A stretch of 64,000 nt of DNA. Origin: Actinosynnema sp042752395. GTDB taxonomy: Bacteria > Actinomycetota > Actinomycetes > Mycobacteriales > Pseudonocardiaceae. A program made the translations under genes and the position numbers. Positions within the stretch are counted from its first letter, which is position 1. Every line of letters starts with the position of its first letter. The DNA lies in the NCBI RefSeq assembly GCF_042752395.1, contig NZ_JBHYXZ010000032.1, forward strand, positions 4,877-68,876. Direction: 5' to 3'. Positions 7,512 to 16,654 of this stretch are shown in pieces. The notes under the pieces are model-generated. The model saw only the letters and a program-made list of their open reading frames with translations. It made no database searches and was not told the DNA's origin.

Positions 7512-8660
7512 TCAGTCCGACGGCGGCTTGCTCACCCGGTAGTGCTCGCCGGTCACGGTCATCGTCTGGCCCCGGTAGTTGCGCAGCGCCAGGCCGTCCT
7601 CGACCACCTCGTGGTAGGGCAGGCTGACCGGGATCTTGCCGATCCGCGTGGTCAGCACGTACTGCGGCACGCCGAAGCCGGTCATGTGCCCCTGCAGGCC
7701 CTCCATGATCTCCCACCCCTTCTCGATCGAGGTCATGAAGTGGGAGACGCCGGTGACGTTGTCGCAGTGGTAGAGGTAGTACGGCCGGACCCGGATGCGC
7801 AGCAGGTCCGTCATCAACTTGCGCATCGTGTCCACGTCGTCGTTGATGCCCTTGAGCAGCACGGTCTGGTTGCCGACCGGCACGCCGTGGCGCAGCAGGC
7901 GGTCCACGGCGGCGGCCGCCTCGGGCGTGATCTCCCGCGAGTGGTTGAAGTGGGTGTTCAGCCACACCGGGTGGTACCGGGACAGCATCTCGCAGAACTC
8001 GTCGGTGATGCGCTGCGGCAGCAGCACGGGGAACCTGCTGCCGATGCGGATGATCTCGACGCTCGGGATGGCGCGCAGGCCGGAGATGATGGTCTCCAGC
8101 TTCTCGTCCCGGTAGGACAGCGGGTCGCCGCCGGTGAGCAGGACGTCGCGGATCTCCGGGTGCTCCCGGATGTAGCGGAAGTCCTCCTCGAAGTCCCCGC
8201 CCTCGTTGTCGCGGAAGTAGGTGCCCTCCACGTCGGTGGTGTGGAACTTGCGGGTGCAGTGGCGGCAGTACACCGGGCACGACTCGGTGATCAACATGAT
8301 CACCCGGTCGGGGTACTTGTGCACGATGCGGTTGGTCTTGCGGTAGAACATGTCGCCGACCGGGTCCACGTCGGCGTCCGGGAACTCCAGCAGCTCGCCG
8401 TGCGACGGCACGGCCTGCAACCGGACCGGGCAGTCGGGGTCCTCGGGGTCCATCAACGACGCGTAGTACGGCGTCACGCTCCAGCGGTACTTGCCCGCCG
8501 TCTCCGCGATCGCCTCTTCCTCCGCGGGGCTGACCTTCACCCACTCGCGCAGCTTGTCGAGGTTGGTGACGCGGTTGCGCATGTGCCAGCGCCAGTCCGA
8601 CCACTGCTCGGGGGTGGGCGAGCCCGGCGCCGAAGCGGGCGCGGCGAATGACTCCGACAT
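7512..8660 (-). CDS. Lysine 2,3-aminomutase-family radical SAM/PLP enzyme
   Basis: The product is 382 aa. The radical-SAM cluster motif CPVYCRHC is at residues 128-135. The barrel shows KamA-type segments: VLLTGGDPL, NTHFNHSREITPEA, NQTVLLKGIND and YYLYHCDNVTG, the last holding the Asp that binds the lysine side-chain ammonium in KamA. The PLP-lysine segment is unusual: LTTRIGK (Lys342) stands where KamA has DAPGGGGK. The second side-chain-binding Asp is therefore lost, and the substrate could be lysine or another basic amino acid. The gene lies 14 bases after NRPS1 in the same transcript. Viomycin and capreomycin clusters contain such an enzyme to supply beta-lysine, and a VioO-like A-PCP is encoded at the other end of this cluster, so beta-lysine supply is the most likely role. 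Confidence 0.85.
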   Translation of the reverse strand: MSESFAAPASAPGSPTPEQWSDWRWHMRNRVTNLDKLREWVKVSPAEEEAIAETAGKYRWSVTPYYASLMDPEDPDCPVRLQAVPSHGELLEFPDADVDPVGDMFYRKTNRIVHKYPDRVIMLITESCPVYCRHCTRKFHTTDVEGTYFRDNEGGDFEEDFRYIREHPEIRDVLLTGGDPLSYRDEKLETIISGLRAIPSVEIIRIGSRFPVLLPQRITDEFCEMLSRYHPVWLNTHFNHSREITPEAAAAVDRLLRHGVPVGNQTVLLKGINDDVDTMRKLMTDLLRIRVRPYYLYHCDNVTGVSHFMTSIEKGWEIMEGLQGHMTGFGVPQYVLTTRIGKIPVSLPYHEVVEDGLALRNYRGQTMTVTGEHYRVSKPPSD

Positions 8661-8674
8661 GTGTTCTCCGTTGC

Positions 8675-11600
8675 TCAGGAGGTGGCTGGGAGCTGCTGAA
8701 GGCGGCGTTCCCGCTTCACGACCGCGGGTTCGACCGGTCCGGCGGTCGTGGCCGTCGTCAGGACCGCGGCCAGTTCCGCCACGGTCGGTGTCTCGAAGAG
8801 CTGGCGGACGGGCAGGTCGCAGTGCAACTGCGCGCGCAGGCGGGTGACGACCTGGGTGGCGAGCAGCGAGTGCCCGCCCAGCGCGAAGAAGTTCGCGTGC
8901 ACGCCGACGCGGTCCACGCGCAGCAGCTCGCACCAGATCGCCGCGACGGCCTTCTCCACGTCCGTGCGCGGCGCGACGTGCTCCTCGCCGCCCGCGCGGT
9001 CCGGTTCGGGCAGCGCGGCCCGGTCGACCTTGCCGCTGCGGTTGAGCGGCAGCGCGGGCAGCGGGTGCACCGTCGCGGGCACCATGTAGTCCGGCAGCCG
9101 ATCGCGCAGGTGCGCCCGCAGGGCTTCGGGGTCCGCGTCGCCGACGACGTAGGCGACGAGGAGCGGGCCGACGCCCGGCACGTCGCGGGCCACCACGACG
9201 GCGTCGGTGACGTCGGGGCGCGCGAGCAGGACGGCTTCGACCTCGCCCGGCTCGACGCGGAACCCGCGCACCTGGACCTGGGTGTCGAGGCGGCCGAGGT
9301 AGTCCAGCGAGCCGTCGGGCAGCCAGCGGACGAGGTCGCCGGTGCGGTAGAGGCGCTCGCCGGAGCCGAACGGGTCCGGCACGAACCGGTCCGCGGTGAG
9401 GTCGGGCCGGCCGACGTAGCCGAGGGCCACGCCCGGCCCGCCGACGTGCAGGTCGCCGGGCACGCCCACGCCCACCGGGCGCAGGTGGCGGTCGAGCACG
9501 TGCACGCGGGTGGCGGGCAGCGGGATGCCGATGGGCGGCACCCGCGACCCGGTCGCCGGCACGTCGCAGCTCGTGGTGACCACCGTGGCCTCGGCCGGGC
9601 CGTACATGTTGAGCAGGGTGAACGGCGCGTCGGCGGGAGGTCGCTTGCGCAGCGCGTCGCCGCCGGTGGTCAGCACCCGCAGCGGGCTGTCGGCGGGCCA
9701 CGGCACGTCGAGCGCGAGTTCGCACAGCGGCGTGGGCAGGAACCCGATCGTGATGCGGTGCTCGGTCAGCCAGCGCACGGCGTGCTCGCCGGAGGCGGTG
9801 GTGTCCGGGTCGGCGAGGTGCAGCTCGGCGCCCGCGGCCAGGGCCGACCAGATCTCCAGCACGGACACGTCGAACCCGGTGCCCGCGATCTGCGTCATCC
9901 GGTCGTGCTCGGTCGTCGCGCAGTCGGCGTTGTACCAGTCGACGCGCAGCGCCAGCCCGCCGTGGTCGAGCAGCACGCCCTTCGGCTGCCCGGTCGAACC
10001 GGAGGTGTGGATGACGTAGGCGGCGTCGTCGGGGCCGATCGGCACGGTGGGGGCGGGCGCGGGGTCGCGCGGTTCGTCCACCGCGACGACGGGGCCCGCG
10101 AAGCCCTCGACGAGGTGCCGGGTCTCCCCCGTGACCAGCACCGCCGCCGCGCCGGCCGTGGCGAGCACCTGCGCCACGCGGGCCGCGGGGAACGCGGCGT
10201 CCACGGGGGCGTACGCCGCGCCGGCGCGCATCGCGGCCAGGGAGCCGATCACGTACTCGATCCCGCGCGGCGCGCACACCACCACCCGGTCGCCGCGACG
10301 GACGCCCAGCGCCACCAGGTGTGCGGCGAGCCGGGCCGAGAGGTCGTCCAGGTCCGCGTACGAGGTGCGCCGGTCGCCGTGCACCAGGGCGGTCGCCGAG
10401 GGTCGTCGCGCGGCCTGCGCCGCGATCCGGGCGGGCACCGGGCGCCGGCTGCCGGTGGCCGGGCGGGGCGCGCCGAACCGCCGCAGCACCAGCTCGCGCT
10501 CGGCGTCGGGCAGCACGTCCAGGTCGTGCACGCGGGCGTCCGGGTCGCGCACGACGGCGCGCAACAGCGTCTCCCACCGGTCCAGCAGCCGCACGGCCGT
10601 GGCCCCGTCGAACAGGTCGGTGGCGTACTGGAGGTCGCAGTGCAGTCCGTCGGCGTCGACCACGACGACGAACGTCAGGTCGAACATGGCCGCGTTGTCC
10701 TCGCCGCGCAGCCGCCGCACGGTCAGCCCGTCCAGCTCCAGCGCGGACCAGCTGCCCTCCTGGTAGTCGAACAGCACCTGGAACAGCGGCGTGCGGCTGG
10801 ACGACCGCTCCACCCGCAGCAGCTCCACCACCTGTTCGAGCGGCAGGTCCTGGTGGGCGTAGGCGGCCGTGACGGTGTCGCGGGCACGGGCCGCCAGCTC
10901 GCCGAACGCGGGGTTGCCCGACACGTCCGTGCGCAGCGCGAGGGTGTTGACGAACAGGCCGATGACGCCCTCGGTCTCCTCGGTGGCGCGGTTGGCCGTG
11001 GTGCCGCCGACCACGATGTCGGTCTGCCCGGTGTGGCGGGCCAGCAGCGCGTTGAACGCGGCGAACAGCACCAGGTACAGCGTGACGCCGTGCCGGTCCG
11101 CGACCCCGCGCAGGCCGTCGACCAGGTCGGGCGGCAGGTCGTGGAACCGGCTGCCGCCGGTGGTGCCGCGCACCGCGGGGCGGGGCCGGTCGGTGGGCAG
11201 CTCCAGCAGCGCGGGCGCGCCGTCCAGGGTGGTGGACCAGAAGTCCTGCAACCGCGCCAGCTCGGCGTCGCGCAGGGAGGCGCGCTGCCACCGCGCGTAG
11301 TCGGCGTACTGGATCACCGGTGGTGGCGGCACGGCCACGTCGCGCCCGGTCTCGCGGGCGTAGAAGGCGGTCAGCTCGCGGATGAACAGGTCCTGCGACC
11401 AGCCGTCGAACACCAGGTGGTGCCAGGTGAACGCGAGCAGGTGCCGGTCCGGGCCCGTCGGGTACACCGCGGCGCGCAGCAGCGGCCCGGAGGTCAGGTC
11501 GAACGGCCGGTCCGCCTCGCGCCACGCCTCGGCCACCGCCTGCTCGGGCGACCGCCCCGCCACCACGGCGACGGTCAGCTCCAACGCGGGCGCGATCCGC

Positions 11601-13714
11601 TGCATCGGCACGCCGTCCACGACGGCCACCGACGTGCGCAACGCCGCGTGCCGCGCCACGACGGCGTTGAGCGCGCGCTCCAGCGCGTCGACCCGCAACG
11701 GGCCGGTGAGGTCCAGCACCTCGGCGATGTTGTAGGCGGCGCTGTCGGGTTCGAGCTGGTCGATGAACCACAAGCGCTGCTGGGCGAACGACAGCGGCAC
11801 GTCCTCCGCCGCGGCGTCGGCGCGGATCACCGACGCGTCGTCCGGCGCGGCCCCGGTCAGCAGCGGGGCGAGGTGGGCGGCCAGGTCCTTCAGCACGGGG
11901 AACCGGAGCATCTGCCGCACGGTGATCCGCACGCCCCACTTGCGCCGCACCCTCACCACGACCTTGGTCGCCAGCATCGAGTCGCCGCCCGCGCCGCGGA
12001 AGAAGTCCTCGTCCCGGCTCACCCGCCCGCGGCCGAGCACCTCGGCCCACATGGCGGCCAGCTCGCGCTCGACCGGCGTGGCCGGTTCGAGGAACTCCTC
12101 CGGGCGGGCGGGTCCGTCCACTTCGGACCGTACTTCCTCCACGACGCCGTCCCGGCGGACGCGGGCCAGGCGACCGTCCTCGCGGCCGTCCACCCACACG
12201 CGACCCGGCACGCCGACGGGGACCGGCGCGCCGTAGCGGTCGCGCAGCACGGCCGGCACGCCGTCCAGCACGACGGTCGCCTCGGCCTCGTCGGCCAGCG
12301 CGAGGTCGCCCACCCGGGTCCCCGGGGCGGTGAGCAGCGCGTCCAGGACGAGGAGGTAGCGCGCGGACAACGCTTCGACCGTCGGCCGGTCGAACAGGTC
12401 GGTGGCGTACTCGAAGCGGCACTCGACGCCGTGGTCGTCGTACTCCACGGCCAGTTCGAGGTCGAACTTCGCGGTGTCGTTGTCCATCGCCCGCAGCCGC
12501 ACGTCCAACCCGGCCATCTCCGGCGGCGGGGTGGTGGCGTTGACCGAGCACATCACCTGGAACACGGGGTTCATGCCCGCGCCGCGCTGGGCGTCCAGCG
12601 CGTCCACGACCCGGTCGAACGGCACGTGCTGGTGGGTGAGGGCGTCCAGGACCTCCGCGGTGACCCGCTCGGCGACCTGCGCCAGCGTCGGGTTGTCGGA
12701 CAGGTCCACGCGGAGCGCCACGGTGTTGGCGAAGAACCCGACGGCGCTCTCCCAGTCCGAGCGGGTGCGGTTGACCACCGGCACGCCGATGATCACCCGG
12801 TCCTGGTCGCCGTACCGGTGCAGCAGCACCGCGAGCGCCGCGGTCACGCCGGTGAACAGGGACGTGCCGCCCAGCCGGGCGCGCAGGTCCGCCGGCGCGG
12901 GCACGGGCACGTTGTCGCCGCGCGTGCTCGACCCGTCCGGGCGCGGCCGGTCGGCCGGGATGCCCGCCTCGCCCAGGTGGCCGGACAGGCGCTCGCGCCA
13001 GTGCGCGAGCTGCGCCTCGAACAGCGGACCGCCCGCCTGCCCCGCCTCCCACACCGCGTAGTCGGCGTACTGGGCGGCCGGCGGCAGGTCCGCGGGCACG
13101 TGGCGCGTGCGCGCCGAGTACAGCTGCCCGAACTCGCGGAACAGGATGCCCTCGGACCAGCCGTCGGTGACGATGTGGTGCAGGTTCAGCACGAGGTGGT
13201 GCTCGTGGTCGTCCGCGCGCAGCAGCGACGCCCGCAGCAGCGGCTCGGCGTCCAGGCGGAACGGTCGGGCGGCGGCGGACCGGACGGCCTCCTCGACCGC
13301 CGCCTCGCGGTCGGCGGCGGGCAGCGCGCGCAGGTCCACCACGTCGCGCGGCAGCGCCCACGGGTCGCCGATCACCTGGTAGACCTCGTCGTCCACGACC
13401 TCGAAGGTCGTCCGCAGCACCTCGTGCCGCGCCACCAGGTCGTCCAGCGCGCCCCAGAGCGCGTCCTCGTCCAGGGGTCCGCGCAGCCGGAGCGCGAACG
13501 GCACGTTGTAGGCCGCGTTCGGCCCGTTGAGCTGGTCGAGGAACCACAGCCGGTTCTGCGCGGCCGACGTCGGGACGCGGTCGGGTCGTTCGGTAGTCCG
13601 CACCGGCCCGGCCGGCGCGCGTCCCCCGGAGGGGAGCGACCCGGCGGCGGGCGCCCCGGAGGAGAGCATCCGGCGCAGGAGCTCCCGCCTGGCTTGCGCG
13701 ACACTGTCGGCCAT
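8675..13714 (-). CDS. NRPS1: C-(A remnant)-PCP-C-A-PCP
   Basis: The product is 1679 aa; the ATG at 13714 is chosen for GGAGGGG just upstream. Domains: C1 (about 45-465, HHIVTDG 179-185), a gap of about 65 aa holding scraps of an A domain (PVPVGVPGRVWVDG, DGRLARVRRDG), PCP1 (GAGGDS, Ser579), C2 (about 640-1070, HHLVFDG 765-771), A (YVIHTSGSTGQPKG, MYGPAE, SGKVDR) and PCP2 (LGGHS, near 1630). There is no thioesterase or epimerase. My manual specificity code is D-V-L-F-L-T-M-V-V-K, a largely hydrophobic pocket with Asp235 for an alpha-amine; I do not assign a residue. Module 1 cannot load itself, and the free A domain at 17311-18849 is the likely in-trans loader. NRPS1 probably passes its product to NRPS2, which begins with a C domain. 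A lysine 2,3-aminomutase gene follows in the same unit. Confidence 0.93.
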   Translation of the reverse strand: MADSVAQARRELLRRMLSSGAPAAGSLPSGGRAPAGPVRTTERPDRVPTSAAQNRLWFLDQLNGPNAAYNVPFALRLRGPLDEDALWGALDDLVARHEVLRTTFEVVDDEVYQVIGDPWALPRDVVDLRALPAADREAAVEEAVRSAAARPFRLDAEPLLRASLLRADDHEHHLVLNLHHIVTDGWSEGILFREFGQLYSARTRHVPADLPPAAQYADYAVWEAGQAGGPLFEAQLAHWRERLSGHLGEAGIPADRPRPDGSSTRGDNVPVPAPADLRARLGGTSLFTGVTAALAVLLHRYGDQDRVIIGVPVVNRTRSDWESAVGFFANTVALRVDLSDNPTLAQVAERVTAEVLDALTHQHVPFDRVVDALDAQRGAGMNPVFQVMCSVNATTPPPEMAGLDVRLRAMDNDTAKFDLELAVEYDDHGVECRFEYATDLFDRPTVEALSARYLLVLDALLTAPGTRVGDLALADEAEATVVLDGVPAVLRDRYGAPVPVGVPGRVWVDGREDGRLARVRRDGVVEEVRSEVDGPARPEEFLEPATPVERELAAMWAEVLGRGRVSRDEDFFRGAGGDSMLATKVVVRVRRKWGVRITVRQMLRFPVLKDLAAHLAPLLTGAAPDDASVIRADAAAEDVPLSFAQQRLWFIDQLEPDSAAYNIAEVLDLTGPLRVDALERALNAVVARHAALRTSVAVVDGVPMQRIAPALELTVAVVAGRSPEQAVAEAWREADRPFDLTSGPLLRAAVYPTGPDRHLLAFTWHHLVFDGWSQDLFIRELTAFYARETGRDVAVPPPPVIQYADYARWQRASLRDAELARLQDFWSTTLDGAPALLELPTDRPRPAVRGTTGGSRFHDLPPDLVDGLRGVADRHGVTLYLVLFAAFNALLARHTGQTDIVVGGTTANRATEETEGVIGLFVNTLALRTDVSGNPAFGELAARARDTVTAAYAHQDLPLEQVVELLRVERSSSRTPLFQVLFDYQEGSWSALELDGLTVRRLRGEDNAAMFDLTFVVVVDADGLHCDLQYATDLFDGATAVRLLDRWETLLRAVVRDPDARVHDLDVLPDAERELVLRRFGAPRPATGSRRPVPARIAAQAARRPSATALVHGDRRTSYADLDDLSARLAAHLVALGVRRGDRVVVCAPRGIEYVIGSLAAMRAGAAYAPVDAAFPAARVAQVLATAGAAAVLVTGETRHLVEGFAGPVVAVDEPRDPAPAPTVPIGPDDAAYVIHTSGSTGQPKGVLLDHGGLALRVDWYNADCATTEHDRMTQIAGTGFDVSVLEIWSALAAGAELHLADPDTTASGEHAVRWLTEHRITIGFLPTPLCELALDVPWPADSPLRVLTTGGDALRKRPPADAPFTLLNMYGPAEATVVTTSCDVPATGSRVPPIGIPLPATRVHVLDRHLRPVGVGVPGDLHVGGPGVALGYVGRPDLTADRFVPDPFGSGERLYRTGDLVRWLPDGSLDYLGRLDTQVQVRGFRVEPGEVEAVLLARPDVTDAVVVARDVPGVGPLLVAYVVGDADPEALRAHLRDRLPDYMVPATVHPLPALPLNRSGKVDRAALPEPDRAGGEEHVAPRTDVEKAVAAIWCELLRVDRVGVHANFFALGGHSLLATQVVTRLRAQLHCDLPVRQLFETPTVAELAAVLTTATTAGPVEPAVVKRERRLQQLPATS

Positions 13715-14168
13715 CGTCAGTCCCCTCCGTTCGCGGGCATGCGGACGCGCCCGCCCCGGAGCGCGGCACGGCGTCATCGCGCGGTGCGACCCGACCGGGG
13801 CGCCGGGAGATTTCCGGTGCGCCACCACCCGCATTTACGTACAGGTCCGAACAGGTCGTGGAACACCCGGTCGGCCTAATCCACCCGACTACTGCGACGA
13901 ACTTCGCGGCATCTCCACCCCCAGCGCTTGCCGCTTCCCCTGGCCACTACAGCAGTCACCCCAGGGGTTGTCAAGGGAGCGAACTCAGGGCGTTTTCCCA
14001 AGCCAGCACAGGCTTTTTCGGCCCGTTGCGCTCCGTCCGGAGATGAGTTACGTTGCGATGGGATAAGCGATATTCCGCACAGTTAGCCGGACCCGTTTAC
14101 CGATCGCTTTATCCACATTTGTCACCACCGTGCCGGATAGGCCGGTCGGGCGGTCGAGGGGGGCGGGC
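13715..14168. promoter_or_regulatory. Divergent promoter region with inverted repeat 14061-14071 / 14103-14114
   Basis: This 454-base gap separates minus-strand NRPS1 from the plus-strand flavoprotein gene and must hold both promoters. GGATAAGCGAT at 14061 and ATCGCTTTATCC at 14103 form an imperfect inverted repeat (one extra T) with 31 bases between the arms. The spacing is three helical turns, as for a repressor bridging two half sites. The segment from 13900 to 14120 is clearly richer in A/T than its surroundings. No coding sequence is supportable here, and no cluster-encoded regulator is visible in the window. Confidence 0.45.
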
Positions 14169-15350
14169 ATGCACGACGCCGTGGTGGTGGGCGCCCGGGT
14201 CGCGGGCGCGGCCACCGCCCTCCTGCTCGCGCGCCGCGGCTACCGGGTCCTGCTGCTCGACCGCGCCAGGTTCCCCTCCGACACGATGTCCACGCTCTAC
14301 ATCCAGCAGCCCGGCGTGGCCAGGCTGGCCCGGTGGGGCGTGCTGGACGCGATCGCCTCCTCGGGCGCGCCGCGGTTGGACACGGTCACCTACACGGTCG
14401 GCGACGTGCGACTGCACGGCCGCGCGCCTGCGTTCGAGGGCGTCGACACGGCTTACGGCCCCCGCCGCCACGTGCTGGACCAGGTGCTGGTCGACGCGGC
14501 CGTGGCGGCGGGCGCGGAGTTCTCCGACGGCTCGTCGGTGCGGGGGCTGCTGAGCGACGGCGACGCGGTGACGGGCGTGCGGTTCCGCGCGCCCTCGGGC
14601 GCCGAGGTCGCCGCGCCGGCGCACCTGGTCGTCGGCGCGGACGGGATGCGCTCGCGGGTCGCCGAGCTGGTCGCGGCCCCCGTCGAGGTCGAGGACCCGC
14701 GCCTGAGCTGCGTGTACTACTCGCTGTGGACCGGGCTCGACACCGGCTTCGGGTTCCACGAGCGCACCGGGCGCTGGGTCGCCACCATCCCCACGCACGA
14801 CGGCGCGACCGTCCTCGCCACCTACTTCCCGCAGGACCGGTTCGACGAGGTCCGCGCCGACCCGCGCGCCGCGCACCTGGACGCCCTGGCCACCACGGCG
14901 GGCGAGGTGTTCGGGCAGCTGGCGGGCGGCGAGCAGGTCGGCAGGCTGGTCGGCACGGGCGACCAGCGCAACTTCTTCCGCCGGGCGGCGGGTCGCGGCT
15001 GGGCGCTGGTGGGCGACGCGGGGCACCACCGGGACACGATCACGGCGCAGGGCATCTCGAACGCCTTCCTCCAGGCGGAGCTGCTGACCGACGCGCTCGG
15101 CGACGGTTTGCGCGACCCCGGCGCGAGGGCCGCCGGGCTGCGCGCCTGGGCCGCGCGGCGTGACGACGAGCTGGTCGAGAGCTACCACGGCACCTTGGGG
15201 CTCGCGCGGCTGGAGGTCACCGACGCCCGCCTGGCGATGCTGCGCGCGATCGCCGCGGACCCCGAGCTGACCTCGGGTTACTTCGCGGTCGTCGCCGGGA
15301 TCATGCCGATGGAGGACCTCCTGACCGAGGAGCTGCTCGACTCAATCTGA
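14169..15350 (+). CDS. FAD-dependent monooxygenase/oxidoreductase (class A type)
   Basis: The product is 393 aa from ATG 14169, with a G-rich ribosome binding site and the FAD Rossmann motif GARVAGAATALLLARRG starting at residue 7. The second FAD motif is WALVGDAGHHRDTITAQG, and the sequence between (RRHVLDQVLVDAA, VVGADGMRSRVA) matches PHBH-like and geranylgeranyl-reductase-like flavoproteins. No halogenase WxWxIP motif is seen. It starts the four-gene unit with the N-hydroxylase, the KtzT-like protein and a free A domain, so it may hydroxylate or desaturate piperazate or the assembled peptide; that is inference. The next gene follows after 25 bases. Confidence 0.82.
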   Translation: MHDAVVVGARVAGAATALLLARRGYRVLLLDRARFPSDTMSTLYIQQPGVARLARWGVLDAIASSGAPRLDTVTYTVGDVRLHGRAPAFEGVDTAYGPRRHVLDQVLVDAAVAAGAEFSDGSSVRGLLSDGDAVTGVRFRAPSGAEVAAPAHLVVGADGMRSRVAELVAAPVEVEDPRLSCVYYSLWTGLDTGFGFHERTGRWVATIPTHDGATVLATYFPQDRFDEVRADPRAAHLDALATTAGEVFGQLAGGEQVGRLVGTGDQRNFFRRAAGRGWALVGDAGHHRDTITAQGISNAFLQAELLTDALGDGLRDPGARAAGLRAWAARRDDELVESYHGTLGLARLEVTDARLAMLRAIAADPELTSGYFAVVAGIMPMEDLLTEELLDSI

Positions 15351-15375
15351 CGCGCCACTGGGGAGGCGGAGCGAT

Positions 15376-16644
15376 TTGGCTGCGGTACCGCGCGGGATCA
15401 CCACGGCTGCCGACGTCGTCGGCGTGGGGTTCGGACCGTCGAACCTGGCGCTCGCGGTGGCGCTGGAGGAGGTCGGCACGCTGACGGCCGGCTTCTTCGA
15501 GCGCCAACCGCGGTTCGGCTGGCACCGGGGGATGCTGCTCGACGGGGCGACGATGCAGGTGTCCTTCCTCAAGGACCTGGTGTCCATGCGCAACCCCGCG
15601 AGCAGGCACAGCTTCGTGGCCTACCTGCACGCCCGGGGCCGGCTGCCGGGGTTCATCAACAGCAAGACGCTCTACCCGCTGCGGATCGAGTTCCACGACT
15701 ACCTGGAGTGGGTGGCCGGGCACTTCGCCGACGCCGTCGCCTACGGCAGCGAGGTGGTCGGCATCGAACCGGTCGCCGAGGACGGCGCGGTCGAGCACCT
15801 GGACGTGCTGGTGCGCCGGGACGGCCTGGTCACGACCCACCGCGCCCGCAACGTGGTGATCGCCACCGGCCTGGTGCCGGTGCTGCCGCCGGGCGTGCGC
15901 GACTCGGCCCGCGTCTGGCACAGCGGCGAGCTGCTGCACCGGGTGGAGGCGCTGGGGGCGCTGGAGCCGCGCCGGGTGGCCGTGATCGGGGCGGGCCAGA
16001 GCGCCGCCGAGGTCACCGACCACCTGCACCGCGCGCTGCCCGGCGCGGAGGTGCTCGCGGTGTTCTCCCGGTACGGCTACAGCGTGGCCGACGACAGCCC
16101 GTTCGCCAACGCGGTGTTCGACCCGGAAGCGGTCGACCTGTTCTTCGACGCGCCGCCCAACACCCGGGCCCAGCTGCTGGCGTACCACGCGAACACGAAC
16201 TACTCGGTGGTGGACGCCGACCTGTCCGCGCACCTGTACCGGACGCGCTACCGGGAGCAGGTGCTGGGCACGTCGCGGTTGCGGATCGTCAACGCGTCCC
16301 GGTTGCACGACCTGGTCGAGACCGACGACGGGGTGACGCTGCGGGTCGAGCACCTGCCCACCGGCGCCGTGTCCGCGCTCGACGTGGACGCCGTGGTGTG
16401 CGCGACGGGCTACCGGCCCGCGGACCCGACGCCGATGCTGCGCGGCCTGGCCAAGCTCGACGCGACGGGCCGGCCGGTGCTGGACCGGGACTACCGGGTC
16501 GTGACCTCGGACTCCGTGCACTGCGGCATCTACCTCCAAGGCGCGGTCGCCGAGCCCTCGCACGGGCTGTCCGCGGGCCTGCTGTCGACCACGGCCGTGC
16601 GGGCCGGGGAGATCGTCCGGTCGATCGTCGGCCACGGACGGTGA
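15376..16644 (+). CDS. L-ornithine N5-monooxygenase (KtzI-like; lysine N6-hydroxylase family)
   Basis: The product is 422 aa. A TTG start with GGAGGCGGA upstream is followed by GVGFGPSNLAL, the FAD site of microbial N-hydroxylating monooxygenases. Further marks are MQVSFLKDLVSMRNP (substrate/FAD region), VIGAGQSAAEV (NADPH site) and ATGYRP near the C-terminus. The enzyme oxidises the terminal amine of ornithine or lysine. The next gene is a KtzT-like protein, which needs N5-hydroxy-ornithine, so ornithine is the expected substrate. Hydroxamate siderophore formation would be the alternative, but no siderophore receptor, acyltransferase or formyltransferase is present. Confidence 0.9.
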   Translation: MAAVPRGITTAADVVGVGFGPSNLALAVALEEVGTLTAGFFERQPRFGWHRGMLLDGATMQVSFLKDLVSMRNPASRHSFVAYLHARGRLPGFINSKTLYPLRIEFHDYLEWVAGHFADAVAYGSEVVGIEPVAEDGAVEHLDVLVRRDGLVTTHRARNVVIATGLVPVLPPGVRDSARVWHSGELLHRVEALGALEPRRVAVIGAGQSAAEVTDHLHRALPGAEVLAVFSRYGYSVADDSPFANAVFDPEAVDLFFDAPPNTRAQLLAYHANTNYSVVDADLSAHLYRTRYREQVLGTSRLRIVNASRLHDLVETDDGVTLRVEHLPTGAVSALDVDAVVCATGYRPADPTPMLRGLAKLDATGRPVLDRDYRVVTSDSVHCGIYLQGAVAEPSHGLSAGLLSTTAVRAGEIVRSIVGHGR

Positions 16645-16654
16645 GGGGGTCGCC

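Noticed and set aside
7512..13769. A 2085-residue minus-strand open frame running through NRPS1 and the aminomutase
   Set aside because: Only its end is real (the aminomutase). The rest is an Arg/Pro/Gly-rich shadow of NRPS1 in another frame, made possible by the high GC.
8648..13879. A 1743-residue plus-strand frame opposite NRPS1, and a similar one at 27520-33414 opposite NRPS2
   Set aside because: Composition is Val/His/Gln/Arg-rich without domains, and both are the exact antisense of clear NRPS domains.
15376..16644. Hydroxamate siderophore pathway
   Set aside because: No acyl- or formyltransferase, siderophore reductase, receptor or iron ABC genes lie in the cluster.
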